From an uncultured Verrucomicrobiota bacterium (GTDB lineage Bacteria > Verrucomicrobiota > Verrucomicrobiia > Limisphaerales > UBA1319): DNA of 37,382 nt. The first letter of the stretch is position 1. Every line of letters starts with the position of its first letter. Positions 14,547-23,691 of this stretch are shown here, one piece after another. The stretch is taken from contig CAIMWS010000012.1 of the NCBI GenBank assembly GCA_903845125.1, forward strand, positions 1 to 37,382, in the 5' to 3' direction. The notes beneath the pieces are model-generated. The model did not search any database. It was not told the DNA's origin and saw nothing but the letters and a program-made list of their open reading frames with translations. The translations under genes were made by a program, and so were the position numbers.

Positions 14547-15680
14547 TTATTCACTCATTTCAAGGCCGGCGGTCAACCATAAATCCTCACCCAGGCTTTT
14601 CCAGACCGGGTTTTTGAGCCGCACGACTTCCCGCCAGTCCCGGGCGCCCCGTCCGGCCACGGCGGGAACAGCCGCGCGGCCGCCGATGATTTTGGGGGCG
14701 AAAAAAAAGGCCAGCCGATGGGCCAGCCCGGCCATCAAGAAGGCGCCGAGCAACTGGCCCCCGCCCTCCACCAGGAGGCTGGTCACGGATTCCTGGCCCA
14801 GCCGTGCGAGCAGCCAGGGCAAGTCCACCCGGCCATCCCGAGCCGGGGCCACCCAGACGACCACCTTCCGCTCCAAGGCCCGCAACCGCGGCCGGGGAAT
14901 CTGGTCCGTCACCACCACAGTGGTCAGACTGGCGAATTCATCCGTGGCCACCCGGGAATGCAAAGGCGTGCGCCCGCGTGAATCCAGTACAAAACGCCGC
15001 AAGGCAGGCTGCTTGATGGCCTGGGGGCGGGCGGGACGGTAAGTCAGGCCCGGATCGTCGCTGAGCACGGTGTTGACACCGACCAGGATTGCATCCACCC
15101 CCTGGCGCAGGAACATCGCAGTAGCCCGGGCTGATGGACCGGTGATCCATTTGGATTCCCCGATGCGGGTGGCGATCTTGCCATCGAGCGTCAGGGCCGC
15201 CTTCACCACCACCCATGGCGTTCGATGCACAATCCAGTGATTAAAGGCGGCGTTCAAGGCCGCCGATTCCCCGGCCAGCACCCCCACCGCCACTTCCACT
15301 CCGGCGGATCGCAGGATGGTGAAACCGCGCCCGGCGTGGGCAGGATTGGGATCGGTGGCCGCCACCACCACGCGGCCGATGCCGGCGGCGAGGATGGCCT
15401 CCGTGCAGGGCGGGGTGCGGCCATGAGTGCAGCACGGTTCCAGGGTCACATACAGGGTGGCGCCGCGGGGATCAAAACCGTGCTGCCGGGCATCGTTGAT
15501 GGCTTCCACTTCCGCATGCGGCTGGCCTGCGCCATGGTGCCAGCCCCGGCCGATGATCCGGCCTTTTCGCACGATGACGGAGCCCACCATGGGGTTGGGC
15601 GAGGTGCGGCCATAGCCCCGCCTGGCCAGCCGCAAGGCCAGTTTCATCAGGCTGATGTCTGATGGCGCCGATCCGCCCAT
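14547..15680 (-). CDS. ribD: Bifunctional riboflavin deaminase/reductase
   Basis: This 377-residue enzyme carries out two steps of riboflavin synthesis. The N-terminal deaminase has the zinc motif HAE (H55, E57), then EPCCTHGRTPPC with C83 and C92. The C-terminal NADPH-dependent reductase starts near residue 155 and includes TLDGKIA, WITGPSAR and VEGGGQLLGAFL. I chose ATG 15680 because the deaminase homology begins a few residues later (DISLMKLALRLA); the frame extends to 15785 but would overlap ftsY. ATG at 15647 is an alternative. It lies 25 bp downstream of ftsY, and no FMN riboswitch is visible before it. Confidence 0.93.
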   Translation of the reverse strand: MGGSAPSDISLMKLALRLARRGYGRTSPNPMVGSVIVRKGRIIGRGWHHGAGQPHAEVEAINDARQHGFDPRGATLYVTLEPCCTHGRTPPCTEAILAAGIGRVVVAATDPNPAHAGRGFTILRSAGVEVAVGVLAGESAALNAAFNHWIVHRTPWVVVKAALTLDGKIATRIGESKWITGPSARATAMFLRQGVDAILVGVNTVLSDDPGLTYRPARPQAIKQPALRRFVLDSRGRTPLHSRVATDEFASLTTVVVTDQIPRPRLRALERKVVVWVAPARDGRVDLPWLLARLGQESVTSLLVEGGGQLLGAFLMAGLAHRLAFFFAPKIIGGRAAVPAVAGRGARDWREVVRLKNPVWKSLGEDLWLTAGLEMSE

Positions 15681-15705
15681 GGAAAATAGAGGTGGTGTGG
15701 CCGGA

Positions 15706-16614
15706 TCAACTGGGGAACAAAGCGGCGGCAAACTGGGCCGCGTCGAACGGTTGGAGATCGTCGGCCTGCTCGCCCAGGCCGACAAATTTCAGCGGCAGGG
15801 CCAATTCTTTTTGGATGGCCACCACCATCCCGCCCTTGCTGGTGCCATCGATCTTGGTGATCACCAGGCCGGAGAGCTTGACGGCCTTGTGGAATTCCCG
15901 CGCCTGGTTCAAAGCGTTCATGCCCGTCGTGGCGTCCAGCACCAGCAGCGTTTCGTGCGGCGCGCCTGGACGCTGTTTGGCAATGACCCGGTGGACTTTC
16001 TGCAGTTCCGCCATCAGGTTGTTCTTAGTGTGCAGGCGCCCGGCGGTATCGAGGATCAGGTATTTGAACTGGCGGGCTACCGCCGCGCTGACCGCGTCGT
16101 GGGCCACCGCCGCCGGGTCCGCGCCGTAGTTGCCGGACACGACCGGCACGTTCAAGCGCTGCCCCCAGATTTTGATTTGTTCGATGGCGGCCGCGCGGAA
16201 CGTATCGCACGCGGCAAGCATGGCCTTCTCCCCCTGCCCGTTGAGGTAGTGGGCCAGCTTGGCGGCGGTGGTGGTTTTGCCGGTGCCATTGACCCCGACG
16301 AGGGAAACCACGGTCGGGCTATCGGCGGTCCGGATCAACGCGTTTCGGTCGCTGGCCAGGCTTTTCTCCACCTCCTGGCGGGCTATGGCGAACACATCGG
16401 CGCCGCTGCCCTGGGTTTCGTAAACCTTCTTCACGGCCGCCACGATTTGCGTCGTCATCATCATGCCTAAATCGGCGCCAATCAGCGCCCCCTCCAAATC
16501 ATCCAGCGTGGCGCCGGTCAGCTTGGGGGATCCCGTGATGATCCGCTTGATTTCGTGGACGAGTTTGGCCTGCGTTTTTTGCAGGCCGGCAACGAATTTT
16601 TTAAAGAGACCCAT
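15706..16614 (-). CDS. ftsY: Signal recognition particle receptor
   Basis: FtsY is the membrane-associated GTPase that docks SRP-ribosome complexes at the translocon. The 302-residue protein has a short NG-type form without a long acidic A domain (start MGLFKKFVAGLQKTQAKLVH). GTPase motifs are complete: G1 GVNGTGKT (107-114), DTFRAAA (137-143), G3 DTAGR (189-193), G4 TKIDGTSKGG and the closing GLGEQADDLQPFD. The N-terminal amphipathic segment probably gives membrane contact. It follows nusB by 64 bp and precedes ribD. Confidence 0.96.
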   Translation of the reverse strand: MGLFKKFVAGLQKTQAKLVHEIKRIITGSPKLTGATLDDLEGALIGADLGMMMTTQIVAAVKKVYETQGSGADVFAIARQEVEKSLASDRNALIRTADSPTVVSLVGVNGTGKTTTAAKLAHYLNGQGEKAMLAACDTFRAAAIEQIKIWGQRLNVPVVSGNYGADPAAVAHDAVSAAVARQFKYLILDTAGRLHTKNNLMAELQKVHRVIAKQRPGAPHETLLVLDATTGMNALNQAREFHKAVKLSGLVITKIDGTSKGGMVVAIQKELALPLKFVGLGEQADDLQPFDAAQFAAALFPS

Positions 16615-16678
16615 TATTCAAGAAAAACTGAGTGGTAATATTAAGCAGCGGAATCGAAAAGGCGGGAAACCAGCCCGC

Positions 16679-17194
16679 TCACTCCCCATCCTTCGGGGTG
16701 CGGGCGGGGCGCAGCAAGTCCTTGCGGACCCGGTCGAGGATGCCATTAACGAATTTGCCACTGTCTTCAGTGCTGTATTTTTTTGCGATGTCCACCGCTT
16801 CATTGATGCTCACGACGGGGGGAATATCATCCCGGAACAGCATTTCGTAAACCGCCAGCCGCAGCACATTGCGATCCACCACTGCCATACGGTGCAAATC
16901 CCAGTTTTTGGCATATTTGACGATCTGCTCATCCACCTGGGAGCGATGCTCCACCACACCGCGAATCAGGCCGTCGGCAAAAAGCCGCAGGGCAGCCTCC
17001 TTGGCGGTGGGAAAGGAAGTATCGGCAACCGCCCCTGGGGGGACGTCGCCTTTTTCAGCCGCTGCCGCCCGTTCAGCCTGCCACTGGGCATCCCAGAAAT
17101 GATTCAACACCGCCTCCAAATCTTCGGGCGGATTCAAATCACATTGGAACAGGAACTGAACCGTGCGTTCACGAGCCAAACGTCGCTTGCTCAT
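16679..17194 (-). CDS. nusB: Transcription antitermination factor NusB
   Basis: NusB with NusE (S10) binds boxA RNA and supports rRNA transcription. The 171-residue product starts MSKRRLARERTVQFLFQCDL at ATG 17194 and has the conserved C-terminal helical bundle (VDRNVLRLAVYEMLF, PPVVSINEAVDIAKKYST, DSGKFVNGILDRV). A longer frame reaching 17284 adds residues not found in NusB and was not used. There is a central insertion (about residues 40-62, ERAAAAEKGDVPPGAVADTS) compared with the shortest homologues. It is the probable first gene of a minus-strand run nusB-ftsY-ribD-ribE. Confidence 0.94.
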   Translation of the reverse strand: MSKRRLARERTVQFLFQCDLNPPEDLEAVLNHFWDAQWQAERAAAAEKGDVPPGAVADTSFPTAKEAALRLFADGLIRGVVEHRSQVDEQIVKYAKNWDLHRMAVVDRNVLRLAVYEMLFRDDIPPVVSINEAVDIAKKYSTEDSGKFVNGILDRVRKDLLRPARTPKDGE

Positions 17195-17457
17195 GGGCCC
17201 AGCATGGAAGCAACCCCCAGCCGAGGAAAGCAAATTCTTATGCCCCAGAGCCGGACCCAGGCCCGGGCACAACGGCATAATCAACAGCCGCGCAACGGGT
17301 TAGAGTACCCCAATCGTTGGAATAATGGCCCTCGGAAAGGATCGACGGCTACTGCGCCCGCCTGCGGTTGACTTCAGTGGCCCATGATCAGCCATGGAAA
17401 AATCCGTTGTTCCATTGCTTTCCCCGCCGCCACGCGGTAACGATTAAAGGCAGAGCT

Positions 17458-18147
17458 ATGATCCGGCAAGATTACCTGGTGCGCATGATTGAACGCTTTC
17501 TTCAACTCCTGATCCAGATCAGGCAAGATGTTCATTCCGAGGACTTTGAGACCGCATCGGGACACCTGGAAGTGGCCTTGAAGGACCTGACCGGCTTGAA
17601 TGTTGCATCCGTCTGCACGATTTCGAGCGCCGAACTGCTGGCCAGGATCGTGCAAGGCGAGCCGACGGAAGCGGTACGCACTAAATGCCTGGTGCTGACG
17701 AGCCTGCTGAACGAAGCCGCAGAAATCCAAGCCGCGCAAGGAAATCCGGAGGTCAGCCAGTCCTGACTGGTCCAAGCCGTAAAATTATTGTTGAACGTCC
17801 TTTTGCAGGAGGAGGATGCCATCCTGCCCGATTTCGTCCCCAAGCTGGCGGAAATGCTGGGCCGGATGGAGCCTGGCAACCTGCCGCCCGCGACCCTGGC
17901 GGCGGTGATGCATTACTACGAGCGAACCGGCCAATTTGCCCGGGCCGAAGATGTTTTGTATGAGTTGCAGGACTTGAATCCACAGGCGGCAGCCACCCTG
18001 CAATGGGGCATTTCCTTTTACGAACGCTTGCTGGGCCAAAGTGATTCCGCCTTGCGGAACGGGAATTTGCCGCGCAACGAAATCGAGGAAAGTCTGGAGG
18101 AATGGCGCAACCGCATGCGGATGCCGTCGGCGGAGAGCCGCAGTTAA
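17458..18147 (+). pseudogene. DUF6483-like protein interrupted by one in-frame TGA
   Basis: The ATG at 17458 opens MIRQDYLVRMIERFLQLLIQ and runs 102 codons to TGA 17764-17766. The same frame then continues without another stop for 126 codons to 18147, with LVQAVKLLLNVLLQEEDAIL, LPPATLAAVMHYYERTGQFA, RAEDVLYELQ and SFYERLLGQSDSALRNGNLP. As I recall it, the family (MFxQDYLxRMIExxxxxL..., C-terminal YYExTGxYxxAEDxLFEL and FYERLLxLSDxxLxxGxLPxxE) is a single protein of about 220 residues. The whole 229-codon frame fits that. A sense codon such as CGA or TGG probably became TGA, or this is a sequencing error. The halves could still be made separately; the second has only TTG or GTG-type start choices. 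The function of the family is unknown. Confidence 0.75.
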
Positions 18148-18234
18148 ATCCGGGGAGCCAACGATCGCAGCCCGGATGCCAACACATACATGGGCTTGGA
18201 AAGACCGCCCGCCTCCGGGTGCTCCATCCCGCTA

Positions 18235-18262
18235 TTGCCAGCGTTTAAAGCTTGCGTATATT
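18235..18262 (+). promoter_or_regulatory. Candidate sigma-70-type promoter for rseP-ispG
   Basis: TTGCCA (18235-18240) and TATATT (18257-18262) are 16 bp apart. The expected start near 18269 leaves a leader of about 50 nt before the rseP ATG. Confidence 0.45.
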
Positions 18263-18320
18263 GAGGGTGCTGAAACCGGGCAGGCGGTTTTGCCGCTGAC
18301 CGGTCAGATTCAGGGTTGTT

Positions 18321-19751
18321 ATGACTGATGTTTTACTAGGTATTTATATTGTCGGAACAATGATTTTGCTCTTCGGAGCGGCGGTATTTGTCCATGAATT
18401 CGGGCATTATTGGGTTGCCCGCCGCCGGGGCATGAAGGTGGAGGAGTTCGCCATTGGCTTCGGCCCCAAGATTCTAAGTTGGACCCGCGACGGTGTATTA
18501 TATTCCTGGCGCTGGATTCCCGCCGGCGGTTTTGTGAAGCTGCCGCAAATGATCACCTCGGAGGCGATGGAAGGCTCCAGCAGTGCGGTGGATATCCCCC
18601 CGGCTTCGCCCCTCTCCAAAATCCTGGTGGCTTTTGCGGGCCCCTTCATGAACGTGGTGTTCGCCTTTGTGATTGCGGCTGTCATTTACTTGGTTGGGCT
18701 GCCTGAATTGGTCAATCCGCCATTCATTGGGCCGGTGGATGCGGATTCACCCGAGGCCAAAATGGGCATCCGCGAAGGGGACAAAGTCCTGTCCGTGAAC
18801 GGCGAACCGGTGAAATCATGGCAGGATATGCAGTCCATCACCATGCTGGCCTTGACCAATGTTTTGCCAGTGGTGGTGGAACGGGAAGGGAAGACCAATG
18901 TTTACTATTTGACCGCCAAGGTCAACGAAGAGGCTGGGGTGACCGTCAAATTGCTGAACCTCGTTCCGCGCGTGCACCCGGTGATTCATAGAGTAGTAGC
19001 CAACGGTCCGGCGGAAAAAGCTGGCTTGAAAGAGGGTGATGAAGTCATTTCCTTCGGCGGTGTCCCCGTGTTGAGTCCGGACCAACTCATCAAGCTCATC
19101 AAGAAAAACGGGAATATTCCCACCGATGTGGGAATTTGGCGCGCCAAGCAGAAAATGACCATCAAGGTCACGCCCATGCTCGATCCGGATAAGAATTGCG
19201 GGCGCATTCAAGCCGAAATCGGATCCAGTTCCAAAATGGACTATATCGATAAACGACCAGGTCCCACTCCATGGGCGCAAATTGTGGATGTGTGGCAAAA
19301 GACGGTGAGCACCATTCAGGCCTTGTTCCATTCCAAACAATCCGGCGTGGGTATTAGCGACCTGAGCGGACCGCCCGGCATCCTGGCTATGCTGGCCGCC
19401 CAGATCAAAACCGACTTCCGCCTGGCCTTGAGCTTTCTGGTGCTGCTGAACATCAACCTGGCCATTTTGAACCTGCTGCCCATACCCGTCCTCGACGGTG
19501 GCCACATAGCCATCGCACTCGTGGAATCAGCCATCCGCCGGCCGATCCACGTGCGGGTTCTGGAATATACGACCACCGCCTTTGCGGTGCTGCTGATTTC
19601 CTTCATGTTATACGTCTCCTTCAACGATTTCCTGCGGTTCAAATTGTTCAAATCCATGTTCCAAAGCGAGGTGCGCATCGAAAAACAGGAAAAAGCTCCC
19701 GCGGACAAAACCGAACCGGTTCTGGCGCCGTCTCCTGCACCCGCCAAGTAG
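18321..19751 (+). CDS. rseP: RIP zinc metalloprotease RseP (site-2 protease)
   Basis: This is an inner-membrane protease that cuts substrates within the membrane, such as anti-sigma factors. The 476-residue protein has the zinc motif HEFGH at 25-29 in the first membrane helix and LDGGH at 391-395 in a later one. Two PDZ regions lie between them (GPVDADSPEAKMGIREGDKV and HRVVANGPAEKAGLKEGDEV). Four hydrophobic segments fit the family topology. A C-terminal charged, proline- and alanine-rich tail (about 30 residues) extends past the last helix. It is followed by ispG after 4 bp, so the two are surely co-transcribed; the link of rseP with isoprenoid genes (dxr, ispG) is common in bacteria. Confidence 0.95.
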   Translation: MTDVLLGIYIVGTMILLFGAAVFVHEFGHYWVARRRGMKVEEFAIGFGPKILSWTRDGVLYSWRWIPAGGFVKLPQMITSEAMEGSSSAVDIPPASPLSKILVAFAGPFMNVVFAFVIAAVIYLVGLPELVNPPFIGPVDADSPEAKMGIREGDKVLSVNGEPVKSWQDMQSITMLALTNVLPVVVEREGKTNVYYLTAKVNEEAGVTVKLLNLVPRVHPVIHRVVANGPAEKAGLKEGDEVISFGGVPVLSPDQLIKLIKKNGNIPTDVGIWRAKQKMTIKVTPMLDPDKNCGRIQAEIGSSSKMDYIDKRPGPTPWAQIVDVWQKTVSTIQALFHSKQSGVGISDLSGPPGILAMLAAQIKTDFRLALSFLVLLNINLAILNLLPIPVLDGGHIAIALVESAIRRPIHVRVLEYTTTAFAVLLISFMLYVSFNDFLRFKLFKSMFQSEVRIEKQEKAPADKTEPVLAPSPAPAK

Positions 19752-19755
19752 CATC

Positions 19756-21540
19756 ATGAACTATTGTTATTCCTCATACGTTTTCCGCCGCGCCAAAACG
19801 CGGGAAGTTGTGGTTGGCGATCCCGCGCAGGGCGGCGTGGTGATCGGCGGGGATCGCCCGGTGGTGATCCAGTCGATGATCACCTGCAATACCATGGATA
19901 CCGGAGCCTGCGTGAAGGAGACTTTGGACTTGGTGGCGGCGGGCTGCCAACTCGTGCGGATCACTGCGCCTACCGTCAACGACGCCGCCAACCTGCGCCA
20001 CATCGTCGCGGAACTCCGCAACCAAGGTTGCCGCACGCCCATTGCTGCGGATATTCACTTCAAGCCGGAGGCGGCTTTGGAGGCCGCCAAATGGGTGGAG
20101 AAGATCCGGATCAACCCGGGCAATTTCGCCGACACCAAAAAGTTCGCCGTCAAGGAATACACCGACCAGGAATATGGCGAAGAACTGGATCGGATTGAGG
20201 AAAAATTTGTCCCCGTGCTCCAGCTGTGCAAAGAGTTGGGCCGGGCTTTGCGCATCGGCGCCAACCACGGGTCCTTGAGCGACCGCATTCTGAACCGTTT
20301 TGGTGACACGCCCCTCGGCATGGTGGAAAGCGCTCTGGAATTCGCCCGCATCGCCCGGGACCATGGCTTCCATAATTTCCTGTTTTCGATGAAGGCCAGC
20401 AATCCCAAGGTGATGATCGAAAGCTATCGGTTGCTGGCCGCCAAACTCAACCACCTCGGCCCGGATTGGAATTATCCGTTGCATCTGGGCGTGACGGAAG
20501 CGGGTGAAGGCGAGGATGGGCGGATCAAAAGCGCTATTGGTATCGGGGCCCTGCTGGCGGATGGCTTGGGCGATACCATCCGCGTATCCCTCACGGAGGA
20601 TTCCCCGCGCGAAATCCCGGTCTGCCGTGACTTGCTGAACGAAGTGCCTAAAGTGGCCCAAACGAGCCAGAATGTGGAACGTTTTCGTGCGCATCCGCTA
20701 TCGTTCGATCCTTATAATTACCAGCGCCGGGCCACCCCGGAGATCAAGCTGGACGAAGATGTCCGTTGTGGGGGCGAGCAAACCGTGCGGGTCGCGGTTA
20801 CTGCGGAAACCGCCCGCAAGCTTCGAGGCAAAATCCGGCCGCGCGATGATGTGCGGGCGGAAATCATTTACGAAAACCTGGACGTTTGTGCCGTGGATCC
20901 CACCCAGGAATTCGAGGTTAAAAAAAGCACCCACATGGTTACGGTGGAGGACGGCTTGGACTTGCCCCCCATCATGGCCTTTCGTCTGCTGGCAGCCAAA
21001 TTGAAGCACTATGGCTGGACCAATCCGATTTTGTTGAAGGATTGTCTTTCGATACCCGATCCACCGCTGCCAACTGAAGCCGCCCAATTACGTTCATCCA
21101 TCGTGCTGGGAGCGCTTTTGGCTGACGGCTTGGGCGATTCCATCCTCGTGCGCAACGAACCGGATCCACTGTCATCGCTCCGCCTTGCCTACAATATTCT
21201 GCAGGCGGTCGGCTGCAGGTCTTTCAAAACGGACTATGTTGCCTGCCCCTCTTGCGGACGGACCCTCTTTAACCTGCAGAGTGTCACTGCGCTGATCAAA
21301 AGCCGGACCCAGCACTTGAAAGGCGTTAAAATCGCCATCATGGGCTGTATTGTTAATGGGCCCGGGGAAATGGCCGATGCCGACTTCGGCTACGTGGGGG
21401 GTGCGCCGGGCAAGATCAACCTTTACGTGGGCAAAACCGCGGTCAAATTCAACATCCCCGAAACGGAAGCCGTGGACCGATTGGTGGATTTGATCCGCGA
21501 GCATGGCAAATGGCTTGAGCCGGAAGTAGCGGTTGGTTGA
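19756..21540 (+). CDS. ispG: 4-hydroxy-3-methylbut-2-enyl diphosphate synthase (long form)
   Basis: IspG catalyses the next-to-last step of the MEP isoprenoid pathway with a [4Fe-4S] cluster. The 594-residue protein starts with a TIM barrel (QSMITCNTMDTGACVKETLD, PIAADIHFKPEAAL, KIRINPGNF, RIGANHGSLSDRIL). It has the cluster-binding C-terminal domain with C497 and C500 (VACPSCGRT), C531 and E538 (MGCIVNGPGEMADADFGYVG). Short IspG enzymes have about 370 residues; the extra 200 residues in the middle (about 290-470) are the insert seen in the three-domain form of Chlamydiae, Bacteroidetes and plants. It is translationally close to rseP. Confidence 0.96.
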   Translation: MNYCYSSYVFRRAKTREVVVGDPAQGGVVIGGDRPVVIQSMITCNTMDTGACVKETLDLVAAGCQLVRITAPTVNDAANLRHIVAELRNQGCRTPIAADIHFKPEAALEAAKWVEKIRINPGNFADTKKFAVKEYTDQEYGEELDRIEEKFVPVLQLCKELGRALRIGANHGSLSDRILNRFGDTPLGMVESALEFARIARDHGFHNFLFSMKASNPKVMIESYRLLAAKLNHLGPDWNYPLHLGVTEAGEGEDGRIKSAIGIGALLADGLGDTIRVSLTEDSPREIPVCRDLLNEVPKVAQTSQNVERFRAHPLSFDPYNYQRRATPEIKLDEDVRCGGEQTVRVAVTAETARKLRGKIRPRDDVRAEIIYENLDVCAVDPTQEFEVKKSTHMVTVEDGLDLPPIMAFRLLAAKLKHYGWTNPILLKDCLSIPDPPLPTEAAQLRSSIVLGALLADGLGDSILVRNEPDPLSSLRLAYNILQAVGCRSFKTDYVACPSCGRTLFNLQSVTALIKSRTQHLKGVKIAIMGCIVNGPGEMADADFGYVGGAPGKINLYVGKTAVKFNIPETEAVDRLVDLIREHGKWLEPEVAVG

Positions 21541-21571
21541 TCAGCCATCTGCCAGCCCCTTAAATTCTGGT

Positions 21572-21820
21572 TTACCGGTGCGGCAAGACGTGTTCCCACG
21601 CTTCCCGCCCAAAAGCTTTAATGAATTCGTATATGCCGGATAGCAATCCATCGGAAAACAGGACCAGTATCAATCCCAAAGCCAGAGCCGCCGCGCAAAT
21701 TTTCAGGATCTTGTGGAGCATGCTGGCTTTCAGCTGGTGAGTATCATTCACCGCTGCAAATACCCGGTCCCATTCCAAAGGCACGCCCGGTTTTGAATCC
21801 CTTTCCAAGGGTTCGCGCAT
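21572..21820 (-). CDS. Small single-pass membrane protein, unknown function
   Basis: The 82-residue product starts at ATG 21820 (MREPLERDSKPGVPLEWDRV). It has a hydrophilic N-terminal half and one hydrophobic helix, ILKICAAALALGLILVLFSD. The tail is short (IYEFIKAFGREAWEHVLPHR). The frame stays open to 21931, but the upstream residues look non-coding. No ribosome-binding site is clear. It lies alone on the minus strand between ispG and tig. I do not recognise the family; existence as a gene is likely but not certain. Confidence 0.5.
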   Translation of the reverse strand: MREPLERDSKPGVPLEWDRVFAAVNDTHQLKASMLHKILKICAAALALGLILVLFSDGLLSGIYEFIKAFGREAWEHVLPHR

Positions 21821-21950
21821 GAGAAAAACCCTATCACGGGGATCGCATGCATGCCAGTGCCATTTTATCCCAGACTGGCTCCCGTTTATGGGAAAAACCC
21901 AGGAACCCGGCGGAGCGACAAGGTGGTTCAATTTTTATTTTTTGTGATGC

Positions 21951-21979
21951 TTGACGATAACCCCCAGCTTGCCTAACCT
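21951..21979 (+). promoter_or_regulatory. Candidate sigma-70-type promoter for tig
   Basis: TTGACG (21951-21956) and TAACCT (21974-21979) are 17 bp apart, about 70 bp before the tig start codon. A second TTGACA near 21993 has no good -10 partner. Confidence 0.4.
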
Positions 21980-22046
21980 AACTGGCTCGTCTTGACAATC
22001 AAACCAGACGGACGGAAGAGAAGACCAGATCCTGAAAGGACCGAAA

Positions 22047-23363
22047 GTGAATGTAACGGTTGAAAGTTTAGCCCCCTGCAAAAAATTGCTGCGGGTGGAA
22101 GTGGATGCGGCCGCGGTGGACGCCACCTATAAAACAGTGACGTCGGAGTTTCAACGCCGTGTGAACCTGCCTGGGTTCAGGCCCGGCAAGGCGCCATTGG
22201 ACCGGGTAAGCAAATTATTTGCCTCGGACATCCAAAAGGAAGTCCAGCGCAAAGTGATTAGCACCAGCCTATCCGATGCCATCAAGCAAGAGAAGCTCAA
22301 CCTGGCCGGGACGCCCGAGGTGGAAGAAGTGCCTGTCACCCTCGGCAATCCGGTGCAATTCACTGCCACCATTGAAATTGCGCCCGAGTTCGAGCTGCCT
22401 GAATATAAAGGTTTGGCGGTGCGCATCACCCGCATGGTGGTCACCCCGGCGGATATGGAACGGGCCCTGATGTCCTTGCGGGAGCGCCAGGCAACCTATC
22501 TGGACGTCGAGCGGCCGGCACAGACTGGCGATTTTGTGGTGGTCAATTACCAGGCCACCGTGGATGGCAAACCGCTGCAGGAAATCGCCCCGAATGCCAA
22601 CCGCCTGGCGGAGTACAAGAGCTTCTGGCTGCGTTTGCAACCTGATTCCTTCCTGCCCGGATTCGCGGAGCAATTGACTGGCGCCAAAGCCGCGGAAAAA
22701 CGCACCGTCGTGATCGATTTCCCGGCCGGTTTTCCGGAAGCCACCTTGGGCGGCAAAAGGGGCGAATACGCCGTGGAAGTCCTCCAGGTCAAGGAATTGC
22801 AACTGCCGGAACTGAACGATGAATTCGCCAAAGCCTTCGGGGCGGAAACGGTCGATAAATTGCGTGAAGGGGTGATGACTGATCTGCAAAACCAGATCAA
22901 GCAGCGTCAAAACTCGGCCATCCGCAGCCAGATCACCAAAGCTTTGCTGGATCGCGCACGAATTGAAGATCTTCCGGAATCCATTGTCCTGGGTGAAACC
23001 CGCAGCTTGGTTTACGATATTGTGAAAAACAATACCGAGCGGGGGATTGCCAAGGAAATCCTGGATGAGAAGAAAGACGAAATCTACAACTCCGCCAACA
23101 CCAGCGCCAAGGAGCGCGTCAAGTGGCTCTACCTGGCCCGCAAGATTGTCGAGAAGGAGAAAATCCAAGTCTCTTGGGAGGAAGTCCACCGGCAGGTCCT
23201 GCTTCTGGCTCAACAAAACCAGATCAAGCCCGAAAAATTGCTTAAACAACTCCAGGAAAAGGATGCCTTGGGCGAAATCGCCCATAACATTGCCATGGCC
23301 AAAGTGGTCGATCTCCTGCAACTGCACGCCCAAATCGAAGAAGAATCGGTGGCGGGCGCATAA
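22047..23363 (+). CDS. tig: Trigger factor (ribosome-bound chaperone and prolyl isomerase)
   Basis: Trigger factor binds the ribosome near protein L23 at the tunnel exit and shields new chains. The 438-residue protein has the ribosome-binding signature LPGFRPGKAP (41-50) and a central FKBP-type isomerase domain (about 155-240, GDFVVVNYQATVDGK and FPAGFPEATLGGKRGEYAVE). The C-terminal domain is helical and charged (LNDEFAKAFGAETVDKLREG onward). The start is GTG 22047 with GAAAGGA 7 bp upstream; no ATG in frame is as close to the homology start. A strong terminator follows. clpP and clpX, which often follow tig, are not present here. Confidence 0.95.
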   Translation: MNVTVESLAPCKKLLRVEVDAAAVDATYKTVTSEFQRRVNLPGFRPGKAPLDRVSKLFASDIQKEVQRKVISTSLSDAIKQEKLNLAGTPEVEEVPVTLGNPVQFTATIEIAPEFELPEYKGLAVRITRMVVTPADMERALMSLRERQATYLDVERPAQTGDFVVVNYQATVDGKPLQEIAPNANRLAEYKSFWLRLQPDSFLPGFAEQLTGAKAAEKRTVVIDFPAGFPEATLGGKRGEYAVEVLQVKELQLPELNDEFAKAFGAETVDKLREGVMTDLQNQIKQRQNSAIRSQITKALLDRARIEDLPESIVLGETRSLVYDIVKNNTERGIAKEILDEKKDEIYNSANTSAKERVKWLYLARKIVEKEKIQVSWEEVHRQVLLLAQQNQIKPEKLLKQLQEKDALGEIAHNIAMAKVVDLLQLHAQIEEESVAGA

Positions 23364-23447
23364 TCACCACATCCGTCATGCGTTAGCCTTGGCGGATGAT
23401 GAAAAGTGTGGCCCTGCCCTTGGGCCAGCTAACTGGGACGTTTTTTT

Positions 23448-23485
23448 GAACGCGAATTGGAATCCTCAATTCGCGTTTTTCTTTT
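23448..23485 (+). terminator. Intrinsic terminator after tig
   Basis: AACGCGAATTG (23449-23459) pairs perfectly with CAATTCGCGTT (23467-23477) around a 7-base loop, and the stem runs into TTTTTCTTTT. It lies 85 bp after the tig stop codon. Confidence 0.9.
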
Positions 23486-23625
23486 AGCTGTTAGATTATT
23501 CCTATCTTTGACAAGGTTTATCCCATTACCGGAACACGGGCTTCCAGCCGGTCTTTTGAAAATTTGGCCTGTTTACAACGAGTTTAGAAGTTCAAGGACT
23601 CTAGAATTACCGCCTTAACTCAGTA

Positions 23626-23654
23626 TTGCAGACCTCGCCGGTTTAGGGTAAAAT
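23626..23654 (+). promoter_or_regulatory. Candidate sigma-70-type promoter for the HAD-TPR-thpR operon
   Basis: TTGCAG (23626-23631) and TAAAAT (23649-23654) are exactly 17 bp apart, 37 bp before the ATG of the first gene, directly after the tig terminator region. Confidence 0.45.
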
Positions 23655-23691
23655 TCCGCTCAGTGACCGACAATGAGGTTCTGACTTACTC

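Noticed and set aside
13780..15042. A 420-codon plus-strand frame
   Set aside because: Antisense to ribE and ribD, which both show full family motifs.
17764..17766. Selenocysteine at the TGA inside the DUF6483-like gene
   Set aside because: The position is not a known redox site, the protein has no partner cysteine pattern near it, and no SECIS-like hairpin is obvious.
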